Source of the DNA: Stenopsyche tienmushanensis
Taxonomy: Eukaryota > Arthropoda > Insecta > Trichoptera > Stenopsychidae
Length of the DNA stretch: 64,000 bases
Assembly: GCA_008973525.1 (NCBI GenBank)
Contig: WACJ01000406.1
Span: forward strand, 806,001-870,000
Direction of reading: 5' to 3'
Positions within the stretch are counted from its first letter, which is position 1, and the number at the start of each line of letters is the position of its first letter. Positions 44,346 through 58,540 of the stretch are shown here, in pieces. The notes under the pieces are model-generated. The model saw only the letters and a list, made by a program, of their open reading frames with translations. It did no database searches and was not told the origin of the DNA. The position numbers and the translations under genes were made by a program.

Positions 44346-46859
44346 TTGCACAAAAAGATGTTTGAGTGTACATTACTTAAAGACAGATTTAATCATTATA
44401 TTTTATAAATTATAAAATTATTTTTATCAAGCTGTTACGCGCACTGCAGTTTAAAATCTATTGCTATATTTACTCCTAAATATTTTTCCCATTTTCAACT
44501 ACTTACTAGTTTTTGCTAATATTGCAAATTTTCCCAAATATGTCCCGCGTCAGACGAAATACAATGCTATGCGTAACCCGACGGAAATGTGTTAATTAAG
44601 CCACGTTTTTAAATATGTATCATCTACAATACATACATATTATATTTGAATTTAATGTACCAATCGCGTTTCTCATGATTATTGTATACATACTCAATAC
44701 ATATGTTATTAGAATATTGCGATCGTAAGTTGGGGATATCCATATTTTCATTATAGCAAAATTATCATAGAAAAATATCAATTTGGCTTACAGCTAAATT
44801 TCATATGATTCACTTCGGGACTCTTTCATATAGCTAAATAATAAATATAACTGCGACTTAGAAATAAACATTAATATTACCAAAGTCCAAGCAGCTATTA
44901 ATTATAATATCAACGATCTAAACCTGAAAAATGCTTGTATATTAATTATTTAAATAATGCCGGCATAAAATTCTTAAAAACAAATACACAGTAAAAAGTT
45001 GTTAAATGTGCAGTCACATCGTGGACATGTAAAAAAGAGTTGTAGAACTTGTATATGAGCACAAAATCTGCAAAAACAATTATTTATGTACTTAAATAAA
45101 TATGAAAAATGTTCAATATTTGTATATAGTGTGCGAAACGTTCATTACTTGACTCAACGCCGTCGTTCAAGTCAAATTCGAGTATAATCTCGCTTTAAAT
45201 TAATTCATAAAATAATTAAAAAAATTCTTATGAGCAATCTTGCTAGTCTTTCCAAGTTTTATAGCATTCTTCAAACGAATGTGTATATAATAATACTATG
45301 AAACTGAAATTCCGGAAATATCTTAAAATTCATAGACGCGCATTATTGCATTTAAAGAAGAACATATTTTGCAATTATTCTGACTTATTTCGTATGCTTC
45401 GTTCGTTGAATATTAAATGTATATTTGTATGACTAACTCGTTTGATTGAACTTACTGTTGCCAAGCGTATATATCGTTAGTGTTTCTATGGGAACACTCG
45501 GAAGATATGAAGTGCCACACGGGGTCATATTGCAAAAATATAATTTTATAAATAAAAACCATGATTTTATGATTTAAAATCTCGGATCAAATTAATGAAA
45601 ATATCAAGATAATGGTTGGTTTGTAAAGAAGATGCAAGTGCATTTGCTAGTTGATGCCGTCAGTGACAGATGTCAGAACGATTGCATTCATCGATTTTAT
45701 AATTCCCAGTTGTAAATTTTACAATAACTCCATGCTATAAATATGCCATATCAGTATTATATTCTCGTGCGTTATATTGAACGACCTTTGTAATTTTAAC
45801 ACATTACGGAAATGCACGTTTCATTACTGCTTTGTTTATGTTATCTAATGTTGTTTTTGTTTTTGTTTCAGGTGAGTTATCCACATAAACCCTCGCGGAG
45901 CTAAAATTTAAGACTCTTAAGGGGATGATATTCTAAGGGAGGCACGTTTCGTTACAGGTAGATCTTCTCGCGTTATATGCTAATATTATTTGATGTATAC
46001 GTATTTCATACTAAAAGGCGATGGAAACGATACAAAGCATTAAGGTCCTGCAGTTAATGTTACAAGCGAAGGATACAGTGTCGCCACGGTCTTGAACGAT
46101 CTCTTAATCTTAGACGAGTTTTGGCACTTTTCCAAAAGTTTTCCTCCGCTGGTCGTCTTCGCCATCTGGTCCCGTCGCTTTCCAAACGCTAATTTCATTT
46201 CCCATCCAGATTTTCATCTTATCGTTACTTGGGCAGATCCGTCTATATTTATGGATGCAATGAAATTATACGAAGATGCCAAGCCATTTCTAGATCTGCC
46301 GAAAACGTCGAACTTCCATCGTCCTTCCCCAGTTTAAATGATTTACATTATTTTTAATTAACAACAGTTTTTTGGCAATTGTCGGTGAATGTCGAAGTTC
46401 GCTATAAATCAAATTAAAAAGGATCATAACGGAACCGTTTACGACTCTCCTAATGAGGAAATTTTAAATTATCTGAATTAAATTACCATCAATTTACTTT
46501 GTTAATTATCGAGGTATCATGTTCGTCTTTATAAAGCACCATTAAGAACTGTAAATAATCTACTTTGACTTTACATTTTTCTATCGTTTCATGTGTCATT
46601 TGCTAAGAGTAAAGTAATTGATTCCACACAATATTTGTTTTTTCCTTGTACAACCGAAAGCGATAAACATTTTCAAGAAAACCAACTTAAATACAGCTAT
46701 TTTTTTTTCAATCAATACCACAGTAGTGAAATAAAACAACGCAATTTAATGATGTTATTTTTTCTCATATTAATCAGATCCATGGCAAATAAATGAGAAA
46801 TTATCGCAAAGACAGAATACCCCTACGGATCACTGAGCAAATATAATTAAAAACTATCG
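44346..46859. other. AT-rich DNA without a supported gene
   Basis: Contains the candidate recursive splice site at 45843-45877 (listed separately). Open frames are short and unremarkable. Confidence 0.45.
45843..45877 (+). promoter_or_regulatory. candidate recursive splice site (ratchet point) 2
   Basis: ATCTAATG contains CTAAT, the insect branch-point consensus. It is followed by a pyrimidine-rich TTGTTTTTGTTTTTGTTTCAG and immediately by GTGAGTTAT. A strong acceptor and a strong donor are thus joined with no exon between them. The alternative is an ordinary exon ending at 45871, but no upstream coding frame with an acceptor supports it. Confidence 0.45.
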
Positions 46860-46901
46860 GCAAAACGAATAGGATGGGTGTTATGGGGTAGGATGGGTAC
46901 C
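46860..46901 (+). repeat. 42-bp repeat, left copy of an inverted pair
   Basis: Starts GCAAAACGAATAGGATGGGT and ends GGGGTAGGATGGGTACC. The exact reverse complement, apart from one base, is at 63008-63049. TAGGATGGGT occurs twice within each copy. Confidence 0.95.
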
Positions 46902-49900
46902 CCACGCCTTGACCAAACATAGCAAAAACTAGTGCTCAACATAAAAAAAAACTGCTCAGCTTAACAGTACTATTGCGTGAGGATGTCAAATCGCCCATGC
47001 TACAAAGTCATAAATTAGTAAAATAAACAATCATAAAATGACAATTTTCTGGTTGGCTTCAGCAAATTTGAACTAGTCTGGTACTATCTTAACAAGCAGT
47101 AAATAGTCTGGCAACACTTTTAAATGGTTTTTTATTTCACTAATTAATAGAAAATGAAGAAAAAATACTTTAAAAGTATGACTTAATTATGTTGAATTTT
47201 CACTAGATTTCAACGCCCTCCCCTCCCAAACCCAACGACATTTAGTTGCCAGACTGTCATAATGATAGTCCAGAAACACGCCAGAACACAACTATTAAAT
47301 TATTCACATATGTTATATAACCCTCAATCTATGCCACCAGCTTTCAGTTTACAAGGAAAGGAAGTTAACTTTAATTGCGTAAATTTAGGAAAAAAATAAT
47401 CAAATATGAATTTAAATTGGAGTATGATAATTCATAAGTGAGCTAATATTCTCATTTTATTTTCTTTTTTCGACTTTTATTTCATCCTGATTTACTAAAT
47501 GAATATATTTTTCGGAAACGCCATTTCAGTTGAGGGATCGAACTCTGAAGAATCGACTGCGTGACTGCTAAATTTTGGAACTTATTCATAATTGAGATTT
47601 TTGGCCTCCTTCATAAACCCCCACCCTCCTACACTCACCCACCACTCCAAAATACTAAATTATAGAAATTAGAGCTGGCCCTGAACAGAATATTATTAAT
47701 TGTCAATGAATGTTCTATTTTAGTTCTAGTCGCAATTATAATTATCGAAGGAAGTAATTTCACGCGCGCTCAACGTCAAATTTACTGACAAATAAGCTAT
47801 CAATCCCCGAGTGGAAAATTGCGAAAGGAAATGAGTTTATGTATTCCGACTTGTTTCCGGGTCCAAAAATTGGCATTGGTTTGAGGCATTTATCCAAATT
47901 TTCTCCAAAAGCAAATATGTTATTAGGAGACCTGTTAAATATTCATAATGGCAGGGGTCTTTGTATTCATAGAGACATGGAAAATCAAAATAACTCGCGT
48001 ACGCTCAAACAGAATGGTAAATATAACACGTAATCCTGTTGGGAAGTCCCGACATAATCCGATTGGGTGCCCCTGGAGCCGGCGGTTGCTCAACATTTTT
48101 CTTAACTTAATTTGGTGAAGATTTCATTTCCCGATCCGTACGTTGTCATATTTAATGATCTCCCGGCAAATCTCCCGCTTTTCGCATTTTAGTGTCCGCC
48201 TCGTTAATGCGGATATTAAATGCCCTCAATGCTACCGGCCAGCGCATAAAAGAACGAATTTATTTCGTCGTTCGCATTGAATTTTTATTGCCGGAAAAGT
48301 ACACGTGAAAGCTCGATCTTTCCCATTATTGCGAGCTTTATTACCGCAACGCGTTTTTATCCTTGCAGGGAGGGACTATAAAAATTACTGATGCCTTCCT
48401 GCTATCGCGATCAAATCAACGAATGATTGCCATCGGGCAGTCTTGGTGTGTTTGTGTATGACACTTATTGTGTGTGACGTACTACACAAATTATTTGTAG
48501 AGGTTCTCGAAAAAACCCAAAATATATGTAAAGTCATCGTCCAATTTTAAACTTTTGACATTTAAGCATTCAGATAGTTCAAATTTTATCAATACAATGT
48601 GCTCTTCTCTGAGCTCTTGTAATTAATTATATTCTTTTTGTATATCATTTCTTGAGGCTTTTTCGTCTTGTTTTATTTACATTTTTTAAAAATATGTATA
48701 TCATTTTCGCAATGATGGTTACTAAGTGCTCTTCCATTAAATTATTCTTATCCTTTCATTCCCATATTTTCATTGGTATTATAATTTCATATTTCCACAA
48801 CGGTGAACTTTTAATATAAATGATCCCATTAATGAATTTGTATACAAAGCAAAGTATTTTCACTGAATGCTCAACCCAATATCTACATAAATCAGCACGC
48901 TACCCTTTTATATTACAATAAAAATTTAAATTACTATTTTAAAAAATTATATAAGTACCCATTGATTTCCGCAAATTTTTTTTAATATATAAAATGATTT
49001 AAAATTTCAATCGTTTTTATCACTTTTTTTACTTTCAAGACTAGCGTTCAATATCTAAAATTCGAATATTATTTACGTCATAAACGAATTATGTTTATAT
49101 AAGAGCAAATTCAATTTAGACGTATTTTCCGAGTATTTCCGAATTAAGCTTTGAGCTGTAATTCAATACGACCGTTATATGATATGAATAGAAATCGAGG
49201 AAGGTCTTTAGGTATATTTGCTTAAAAATCGCTATCAACGAAGGAAAACCTATTAACGCTTTATTGATTTTAAGCCAAGAAATAGGTACGTCTGTTTCCC
49301 GGTTACGTACTCTAATGATAACGGGAAGTATATTATTACCCTTCCGTAATATGATTATAGTCTACAGAGACATATAACATAAATTGGCGATATCTATTTT
49401 AAAAAAGCAATCTGTGTGTTATGTATGATTTTTTTCCTTGACATTTTCTGGGATCTCAAGGAAAATTTAGACTCGAATCTAAATATATAGAATTCCCTTA
49501 AAAATAGATTAGTAATCGAAGTATCGAAGCATCTGGTACGAAGTGCAGCTAAATTCTTTGATGCGATTATGCTCTTTATATAGATAAGGGAAGCTTCTAT
49601 TGAAGCCATATCATAAATAAAGCATTAAAGAACGCCCTAAGGAATAAGGGGAACAAATGGATAGACGCTAATATTGATATTCTAGCAAATATTTCATATT
49701 TTCTCAATGCAATGAAGTTTGCTTTCGGCTAAATGACTTAGCGTTGAAAGCCCTAATAGCTATACACTTTCAACACAAATAATATCTACTCTGAAAAAAA
49801 GAAATTTCGTTGTTTAATACATTTTTAATCTATTTATCTCCCTTTAACAGTAAATTTCATCGTTATACTATCAATCCATCTTTCCTATTTATACCTAAAT

Positions 49901-50435
49901 ATCGAATTATTTGTCATATTTCGATAACATTAATTAAAAACGATAATGGAAACAATAACCAGCAAAACGGCAATCTACCGTGATGATAATGTTGCTTATT
50001 TGACACTTGTAAATAAATGTCTTATATACTTCAATCATGTTTCCGCGCTACAATTTTAACCATGTCTGTCGAAACCCTGGCCACCTTATATCGAAAGTAG
50101 ATGGCGTTTATTTAACAATAATTAACGTAAACTACTTGTAGACAGAAAAGCAGCTTTGTAGATTGTAATTTAATGCCAGCCATCGTACATTTTCAAAGAT
50201 CATTTTTGCTGTTGAAATATATATTTTTTTTAAATCACGAATGACGCAAATTCTGGGATTTGTGGATGATAAGGATCAAAAGTCGCCTTAAAATAATTTT
50301 GCTCTGTTTATTTTGAGTGCCAAATGAACTCGTTATAAAATGAACGTGACCACATGATCATATGTATTTTTTAAATTATTTCTATAACACTTGTATATGA
50401 ATAAGCAGTGGGAAATGTGAATTGTTAATGTGGTA
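46902..50435. other. AT-rich DNA without a supported gene
   Basis: Short frames only; a somewhat GC-richer patch at 48040-48460. No element ends recognised. Confidence 0.45.
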
Positions 50436-50439
50436 TTAA

Positions 50440-50761
50440 CCCTTTGATTAATGAGCTATTTTAAAATCATTATAAACTTAGACGCTATATTTGTATGTCC
50501 GCCACTTATCATCCATACAAATCCACTTATCTGTCAGAACCGTCGCAGCATGTATGAAGCTTGTACATAAATAAATAAATTTGGGTTAACAATCTATACA
50601 ATCGTACGATGTATGCAAGATACTCTCTCCGTTTCTGTTTCTCTCCAAACCCAACGTGCAAGACACTCTCTGTCTCTGTTGTCTCCGAGTTCAACGTGTA
50701 GGAATGCTCTTTTTGAATAACTGGAATTTGGACACAGCATTGTATGTTACCCATTTAAGGG
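50440..50761. mobile_element. piggyBac-type nonautonomous element (about 322 bp)
   Basis: The left flank is TTAA (50436-50439), followed by CCCTTTGATTAATGAGCTAT, matching CCCTTTGAGTAGTGAGCTTC at 21901. The right side ends AAGGGG next to TTGA (50762-50765), a decayed TTAA. The interior includes the tandem repeat block 50614-50729. No transposase sequence. Confidence 0.5.
50614..50729 (+). repeat. repeat shared with 22375-22491
   Basis: Tandem units GCAAGATACTCTCTCCGTTT and GCAAGACACTCTCTGTCTCT, each ending near CCAACGT or TCAACGT, followed by GGAATGCTCTTTTTGAATAA and CTGGAATT. Confidence 0.7.
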
Positions 50762-50765
50762 GTTG

Positions 50766-53700
50766 ATAGTCATCTCTGTTGCGGATCAGTCTCATCCAAA
50801 TCATTGCATATTTTCTTTTTTCTTCCAAGAAATTAACAATCCAAGGTTTATTTTAATCATATTTATGTATGATTTATTTATGATTTTATATATTTCTACA
50901 TAATTATTAAATGTTCTAAATATGAATGTTATGAAGTTAATATAGCCTGGATTATGAATTATCTAGCAGTTTTGAAGTAGCATAATCTTGCAGATTTTTT
51001 TAAATCCTTATTAATTTATTTAGTTTAAGTTTTAATCGCTTTTAAATCATTGTTTTGAATACGTGTAGCATTTAGATACTTTGTCTTTGGCACGATTGAT
51101 CCATGAGATTAGTAGGGTTGAATCTCTCCCCTGAATTGTATGCTTTTATGTTCATGTTTGGACCCAAGCGTAAACTTTTAATGCGAGGGGTGGCCATTAA
51201 AAGTACTTAATGAAATGTTCAGTATTTATATTTTTCATGATGAAAAGACTTGAATCGTCTGCATCACATGAGATTGCGTGTTCTTTTGGGGTATATTTTC
51301 GGACGAAATGAGATTTACTCTGGCGTTTCGTCACGAAAGGCAAAGCCAATCCTGGAAGCTTTGCCACAAATTTGTCTCGAAATTGAGTCAGTCGTCGGAG
51401 GAATGACGCGAAAGTTTGTTTGCTGGTCGATCGCCTCGGCGACAAGCGAGTATGAAAGTTTGCGCTTTGTCAGAGTCGGCAATGATGGATGTGTGCCGGT
51501 CCTGGCGAGGGTCCTTGCAGTTATTTATCGTCCTACCATTTCGATCCCGACCTCTTCTCCCTGCCGCAGTCCCTCCGCTTGTCAAATCAATCTTCGTAAA
51601 CACCCACCCAGCCACTCGTGCATCTCGCCTTTGTTTTTATATACTTCGCTCATATTACATTGCATCTGTGGCGTGACCGTATTTTTGTTTTGACATAAGA
51701 CTTCGCAACGTAAACCCAACAATATAAATTATAAACCATGACAAAACCGCACGTGCTTTTTACCCCGAACGTCAATCAACCCGAAATCCCATGCCGATAC
51801 GGAATCGCAACGTCTAACAAAAGAAATGATCCTCAAAGATAACAACGGGATCGATTTTTGTGAAATTGAAAATCAAACCTGTTTTATGCACTCATACGGT
51901 AGATCAACATTACTATGTATCGATGCGACACATCAATTGATGCGCGTGTATGCAATGTCCATTGATCTAATCATACAATCATGCATCTATGTCAAAATTG
52001 TGCCTACACGCCTAAACATTCTTAATATATTTTTATTTTTTTAAATTTGTTTATTTCTATGTTTTTAAACCCTTTGAAATCAATGATAAATTAAGAAAAT
52101 ATTAACATGTTAAAGAAACTCGCAAATGTGCATACTAACTATTCAACAAAAAATCGTATTCTGAAGAATCTTTCAACCAACGTGATTTCTAATTTTATTT
52201 TTTTTGTCTTCAATCAATCAATCTTAGCAAAAGAATGATGACATATTTTTTTTCTTATTTGTATCCCAACATAGCTCACATCTACGTTTTTTCGTTGTAT
52301 TATCACGGTTTATATCACATAACTTCGGCAAATGTATCTTTGTTCCTGTTTCCACATTTTTTTTACACAAAAATTACAGTAAATACAAAAAATTACTATA
52401 TTGTATTTTTCAAAAAGCACTTCTTACTGCTCACAATTCACTATATCACTGTCTGTATGTATTTAGGTTGTTCAGGTTTTGAAAATTATTATTAATATCC
52501 GCAACGTTGAAAGCTTGCTAGATTGTAACTTTTCTGATTTACATTGTATAAATACTGACTGAAATAAAATTTAGTTTTGTAGAAATGGGTGTGCAAAATT
52601 TCGTTCATTTTCTCAATAATTAATTTCTTACGAATAAAAATATATTTCTGTAAAAGATGAAACACTTAAATTATTATCATTTACTGAATAGCTATGTATT
52701 CAGAATATTTTTCTTGTGTATTCATACAAATTATAGTCTTCTGCGCCATCATGATACAGCGTTCCTTAAAAAAGTGCTTCGCTATTGTCTTCAAGATTTT
52801 CTTCCAAGTCACTGACTCGCATTTTGTAATTTTTGATGCCAGCGTCTTTTTTCTAGAAGGTTTTCAGTCCACAATATGAAATATGGCGAATTAAAAGCAG
52901 GTAGCCAAATCTGTACTGTCTTTTTATCTCATAGGAAATTTTCAACAAATTTACATGAAAACACTTTTAAAATGTAAAATAATCTAACAAATTGTCAAAC
53001 TTGTTTTTTCCAATTATATTTATTATTTCCTAAATGATTTTGTAACGTCAGTTATGTATTTTTAGCTTTGTTACAAATTTGCTACAATATTGGCACATAA
53101 ATTCATAAATATCCAAAAAATATTTGGATACGTAATTGTTAAATGGCACGTCAATCAATGGGCTGATAGATTTATGTTTTTTTTTTTTTAATAATATAAT
53201 GCATATTCGTTTTGTATTACGAGTAGATATCACAATGCATTGCATGTCTATCATTTGATCAACGTGCATGTATTGTTACGCTTTGATAATTGCTATAAAT
53301 GTGTATTGTATAGTTGAAACGATCGATGTTTTAGTCTTGGATGTTGTTTTTTTATAAAACCGGGTATTTTTGAAGTGTAACCCATTATCTTAAATTTGTA
53401 TTAATGCTGTTATAATGACATTCTTCCTTTTTTCGCATGTTTTCGTGACGTAAATGCCTGGTTAATCTTTTGAAGGTTGCTTTAAATCTTTTAATGATTG
53501 GACTGATATTATTTTTTATTTCGTTGAACAAAATTTAAGTGGCTGGACGATTTCGTCTGTACTAGTTTGGGATGGTCGAAAACCGCAATAATTAATATTT
53601 TTTTTTCGTGTTTTTCCATTTTTAATTTAGTTTCTTGGAATTCGTTGGCTAAATAGTGATTTACAACTAAGGTTTTCGTATATTTTTCCTATCGATAAAA

Positions 53701-56576
53701 GCTCGAAGGAAGGGATTTAACGTGTCAGTTAAAGTTTTAATCGGATTTCAACCCTGGCACACTCTGCTCCTATTTAAATTCATCTGCATAACTTCTGTAT
53801 AAATCTCCATTTTTTTTTTCCTTTCTACAAGTCAATCCCATCACTGTTATCGCAGTGAAAAGGGAGCGACATTCCGAAATGGATTTTGTCGAAATTCTCT
53901 TTATTACATTATAAAAAATAAAAAAATAGTCGATATGAAATTATTATTTTATGTATTGAATCAAACTGTTCCCGTACGGATTCCAATTTTCTCAAAGTCA
54001 CATATCGTATAAAATTCGACCTTTTGGACGATAGAATGCCATATATGTTTGCTCATAGAGAATATTTCTATTTTTTTTCCCCCGAAAGAAATCGCAACAA
54101 TTTTCCTTTTGGAGAGCGAAAGATCAGAGGACGATTGGGCTGATCGTGTAAAAAGCATTGAACCTTTCGCGAGGGGAGCATCGAGGAGTTGGATCGAATG
54201 TGTATCACACGCGAATACCGTACCCCGTGGGACCGGATGGGACCGGACGTTACGGTCCACGGGTTCCATCATCGTCGAACCAAATAAATCCTTTATAATA
54301 TCGCCAATTCGCGATTACCACCTGGGTCGGAGCTTCAATACCGCCGGAAGTCGTGCTCGGCGGAAAACAACCATCATTGATCGTTTGTCGCCATTGAGCG
54401 ACATTTCTGTCGCCTTTGTATGAGGCATTCGACACTCTTTTTTCAAACAAAATGTACTCTTTTATGCATGAATCGCATAATTTAATCCTGGCTTGCCGTC
54501 AAAGTGTGCGATAATTTTATAATTAAAAAATAGCACGGCATAAGCTAAATGCGAGCTTTGAGTTCGTAATCCTCTTAGCGCCGAACAATATGCAATGTTG
54601 CTGTTAAGGTTATAGTCGAAAAGGTCGAAAGCCTTCGCCACCTAAAAATAATTAACATATTTTATTAGATCAGTTAGCATTAATAAAAAGTATAGCTCAT
54701 TATTTTTTTAATGTCCAAAATAAATATGTACATTGTCAAAAAAATTAATTACTAGTCATTTACAGCGTACGGTATAAAAATAAACCGGCACCAATCTCTG
54801 TTAATAATCGTAGACATAATAAATTCGCGAGATAGAAGCTTTTTTGCACTGTTTTGCGCGTGTGTGAAGTCGGAATGTGAACGCGTGACGAAAAGAAAAA
54901 AGTTCGACCAGTAGTCTTGGGCGCGGGAAGATGCATTTTTTCTATCGGCTTAAAAAATAGAGATTTTCTTTAAAAATGTAGATTTAAATTACATTTTTGG
55001 ATCTTCTGCGATCCGATAGCGAATGAACCTGCGTGAGTAAGTTGCGAAAGAGACGCAGTCCAGTAATTCTATCTATTGTATATCCACGTGAAAACTTGAA
55101 GATACGAAGAGAAGTATACGAGAGATAGTGTCGTCATTGCACTATAATTAATAGAAAAACTTATTTTATTATAATTGACTAAAAAAACGTTGATTACCCC
55201 ACTGTGCCCATACTTGCATATAAAATAAATAGTCTTGGCATAGGCGACATAGCGGAAAAGGTACAAGAGGACCGGATGCTCTACCACAATCGCATTAAAT
55301 CTAGGCCTGATAATTAACTGCTCTGGGAAAATAAAGCTAGAAAATTGTACTGGGATATATGACAGGAAAACAAGCAAAGAAGAAGCAGACGTTTGTATGT
55401 ATAAAATATTCTCGTTTTATAAAAACTATCATTACTTATTCATTATTTTGCTTTGAAAATCTTTATAGCGTTTGTAATAATAAAATCATAAATAATTAGA
55501 CGTATCCGCAAAAGCCATGAATATTATAAAACGTTCAATTGTTTGTTAATCTGAACGTTGGATAATCATGATTAAAACATTTTTATTGTTATTAATTTGT
55601 GAATCTCATCATCATTAAATCCTTAAAGTTTTTCGTCTTCTATAATATATGTTTAGCTTCAAAGCTCTGGATTATCTCCTTATCCGCATTTTCTCTTAAC
55701 CCAAATTAATAATTACTGTATTATTTTAAACATTAAATTATATAAAAAATGTGTAATATTTTGCTAATAACAAGTTTATATTGGCTTTCTTCAATATGAA
55801 CGGATCGAATGTTTGATTATCCGGATGAATTTAAACTAAAGTACATACACAAATATTCATATTCTGAATGTATAATATAGAAAACTATGAACAATAGATT
55901 ATTGAATATTTATGATTGCATTGTGCTTAACTGAGTGTTGTATAATTTCAACTAAATTTCCTTGTGGAAAATATAGAACAAGTAAATAGATCCATACAAA
56001 TATTTCAAAGCAAATATCTGTAAACGGGTTGATTACAGAGCATTGTCACTGTGTCTGTAAACAACGTGCGGAATAAATCAATAGCAATTAACCCATTAAA
56101 CTTTCACTCGAACATTTTTATTGCTTCCACCATCTTCCTTTTGTAGTTTTCCAATATTTACAGACACGCCACGTCTGCTTCGCGTGTACGATTCCAGCAA
56201 AATAAATGGTAAGCTTTTAACCTGACTTTCATGCTACTTTAGTTGCCCTTTTATCGTATTTTTATTTTCGATTTAATCGAAAAATTACTGTTATCCATCG
56301 ACGCTCATACATTAAATAAAATATATAGCCTAATGGTTTTTTTTTAATACTAAATTAATACAGTTTTTTAAATTCATATTAGTGGCGTCGTTCCCTGCGG
56401 GCTGATGCTCTATAAAAGAACCCGCTTCGGTATGATGATGACGATGGGATGAAGGAAAGAATAAAATTGTCATTCGCCCGTTTAATCCTAACAAATTAAA
56501 CTCGAAGACAAACAGTTATAGTTGTTGACTATTCGGAATGCTGACCCAAAAACTTTTCAGCCGATTTAAACTGACT
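50766..56576. other. AT-rich DNA without a supported gene
   Basis: GC-richer patches at 51200-51700 and 54080-54440 have overlapping frames of up to 147 codons without recognisable domains. The frame at 51250 has a second, equally open shadow on the other strand, which argues for base composition rather than coding. The remainder is AT-rich with short frames. Confidence 0.45.
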
Positions 56577-56665
56577 GTGTCTATATGTAGCATAAGGCAA
56601 CACAATAGCAAGCCTATTTTATTGTATATTACACAAACATAGCTTCATATTTTAGCTAAACAATT
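56577..56665 (+). repeat. diverged copy of the segment 14960-15053
   Basis: AATAGCAAGCCTATTTTATT, then GTATATTACACAAACATAGC and TTTTAGCTAAACAATT, match the corresponding stretch inside the candidate MITE at 14797-15082, including GTCTATAYGTA upstream. Its own ends are not recognisable. Confidence 0.75.
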
Positions 56666-57840
56666 CCATTAACAAACTGAGAAAATCAATGTATAAAATC
56701 GACTTTTTATCGTATACAATTTTTTTTAACAATATATTGCATATATGTACATGTTATAAATCAAAGCTTTTTTTATTTGTATGCAATTCACACATCATCA
56801 CATTGCTAAAAATTAAATGCGCAAAATAGTTATGGTTGAATAGAAGTATTTTAAATATACATTGCATATAGAAAACTTGATATTGTGTTGATTCGCAATC
56901 AATGATGCGTGAGGATCGAAATGCCGTAGGATATGAAATGAATCAAATTGGTTGCTTTTTATCAATTAAGCTGGCCGTTTGTTATTTCACGTCGATACGA
57001 ATGCATTTTAATAAAAGCTAATTGGTTTATCCGCGTTCGCTTTATAACATGACTTTTAAAACCTAGTCACTGCATGTTGCATATTGCCGAAATAAACAAA
57101 TATAGATCAACGTACAAAAAATATGCAATTTTCAGCATCACTTTGCTTTTGAACTTCCATCGCTGAAAATTTAATTTCCCATTTAAAATTTTATGTCCGG
57201 ATTGCATGCTTATTAACATTATTTGAAAGCTATTCAAGCCCGCAATCAACTGTTCGAGTTGACCGTTCATCAGAGGCCATCCAAAGCTATTCTAACATCG
57301 TCAACGTCGTCTTCCACGAAGTGTACACCTTCAGAGATAATTGCAAGGATCGCGGCTTCTAATCCATCATTTACCTTTATTGCATCGACACACACCTGCC
57401 ACCCAAGGCCTTATATGAAATTAATGATCATCTATCGATGCTTCCCAGGCTTTTTTAAAAAATAAATCTCATTGGGTTGAGGGTAGAGCATTGTCTGCGT
57501 TCATGATTATCACAAATCCATCATCATTGAAGAAAAAACATTGATCTATTGATTGTGCGTTAAATTATTATTTTATAAAAAAATCGCAATTGCTTATTGA
57601 CGATTTTCGACCTTTGTTAACATTTTTTGCTTTTCCCGCATTAATTTGATTTCCTATGGCAGTCAAAAGCGCACTGCTCTTTGTTATGAAATATGATACT
57701 TGTATTAGATTGTCCAGTCCGGAATGTCGTATTTTTTTCATTAAAAATAATTCAAAATGCGTTTTAAGATGGTGGATTTTGTGTCGGACAAACAATTTGC
57801 ATTTTAAGATACACTCGGAGAATCTCTAACTGTTGAGAAT
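56666..57840. other. AT-rich DNA without a supported gene
   Basis: Short frames only, including an 80-codon one at 57223-57465 without motif. Confidence 0.45.
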
Positions 57841-58540
57841 TTTGAAGTTTGAGAAAGGTTAAAGTGGATGACGATATCCTGCGTGCTGAAATTGAATCAA
57901 ATTCAACATAGACTATACAAGAATTAAAAGAAAAGCTTGGATACTTCCGGAAAGATATTCAAATACACTTGAAACAAATAGGAAAGACCATAAAACAGGG
58001 GGTGTGGATACCGCACGAAATTACTGATGAGATCAATGCGGTGTGCGCGAGTACGTGTCATGATTTAATCGATAAAGAGAAGAAACAAACGTTTTTACAC
58101 TATCTTGTGACTGGAGGTGTAAAGTGGGTGTTGTACTCAAATCAAAAATGCAAAAGACAATGGCTTTCAAAGGGGTAGGTAAAGAAATCAACCCCTCGAT
58201 CCGGGTCTAACAGTAAAAATAGCTCTTTTAAATGTATAGTGGGATTCCAAAGGAATAATCTACCACGAAGAACTTCTATAAGGAGGTAGATTTATTGTTC
58301 ACAATTAGAAAGTTTAAGAGTGGCGTTGAGTACGAAGAGGTCAGGTGTAGTCAACCGTCGCCAAACTCTTTAGCAACATGATCCCACAAATCAAAGATCA
58401 AATAAATTAAAGGAACTCAATTGGCAAATGAGTCCGGCATCCATCTTAATTCTCCTGATTTTGATCTTTCCAACTATCATTATAAACGCATGAGATGGAG
58501 AATGTATTGTATCGAATATTTGTTTGAATTTAACTCTTTC
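57841..58540 (+). pseudogene. mariner-family transposase remnant, another lineage
   Basis: Plus-strand traces: VKVDDDILRAEIESNS at 57860-57905, a helix-turn-helix ending IQIHLKQIGK, QGVWIPHEITDE at about 58000-58025 (family linker WVPHxL), then HYLVTGGVKWVLYSNQK at 58100-58150 where the first catalytic Asp of VTGDEKW is replaced by Gly, KRQWLSKG, and further on VVNRRQT near the second catalytic motif (about 58340-58375). SPDFDLSNYHYKRMR at about 58450-58495 stands for SPDLAPSDYHLFRSM, the third Asp being changed. Stops and frame shifts throughout. With 70 amino acids uninterrupted in the middle, decay is advanced but not extreme. Terminal repeats were not found. Confidence 0.8.

Noticed and set aside
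47530..47560. tRNA gene suggested by GAGTTCGATCCCT on the minus strand
   Set aside because: The T-stem does not pair and no acceptor or D-arm can be built.
51250..51693. 147-codon plus-strand frame
   Set aside because: Shadow frames on both strands are equally open and none shows a recognisable domain; composition explains it.
52065..52085. TTAAACCCTTTGAAATCAATG as another piggyBac-type end
   Set aside because: An extra base after TTAA and no second end were found within a few hundred bases.
54049..54423. 124-codon plus-strand frame
   Set aside because: No domain, opposing open frames on the minus strand, and no splice or promoter context.
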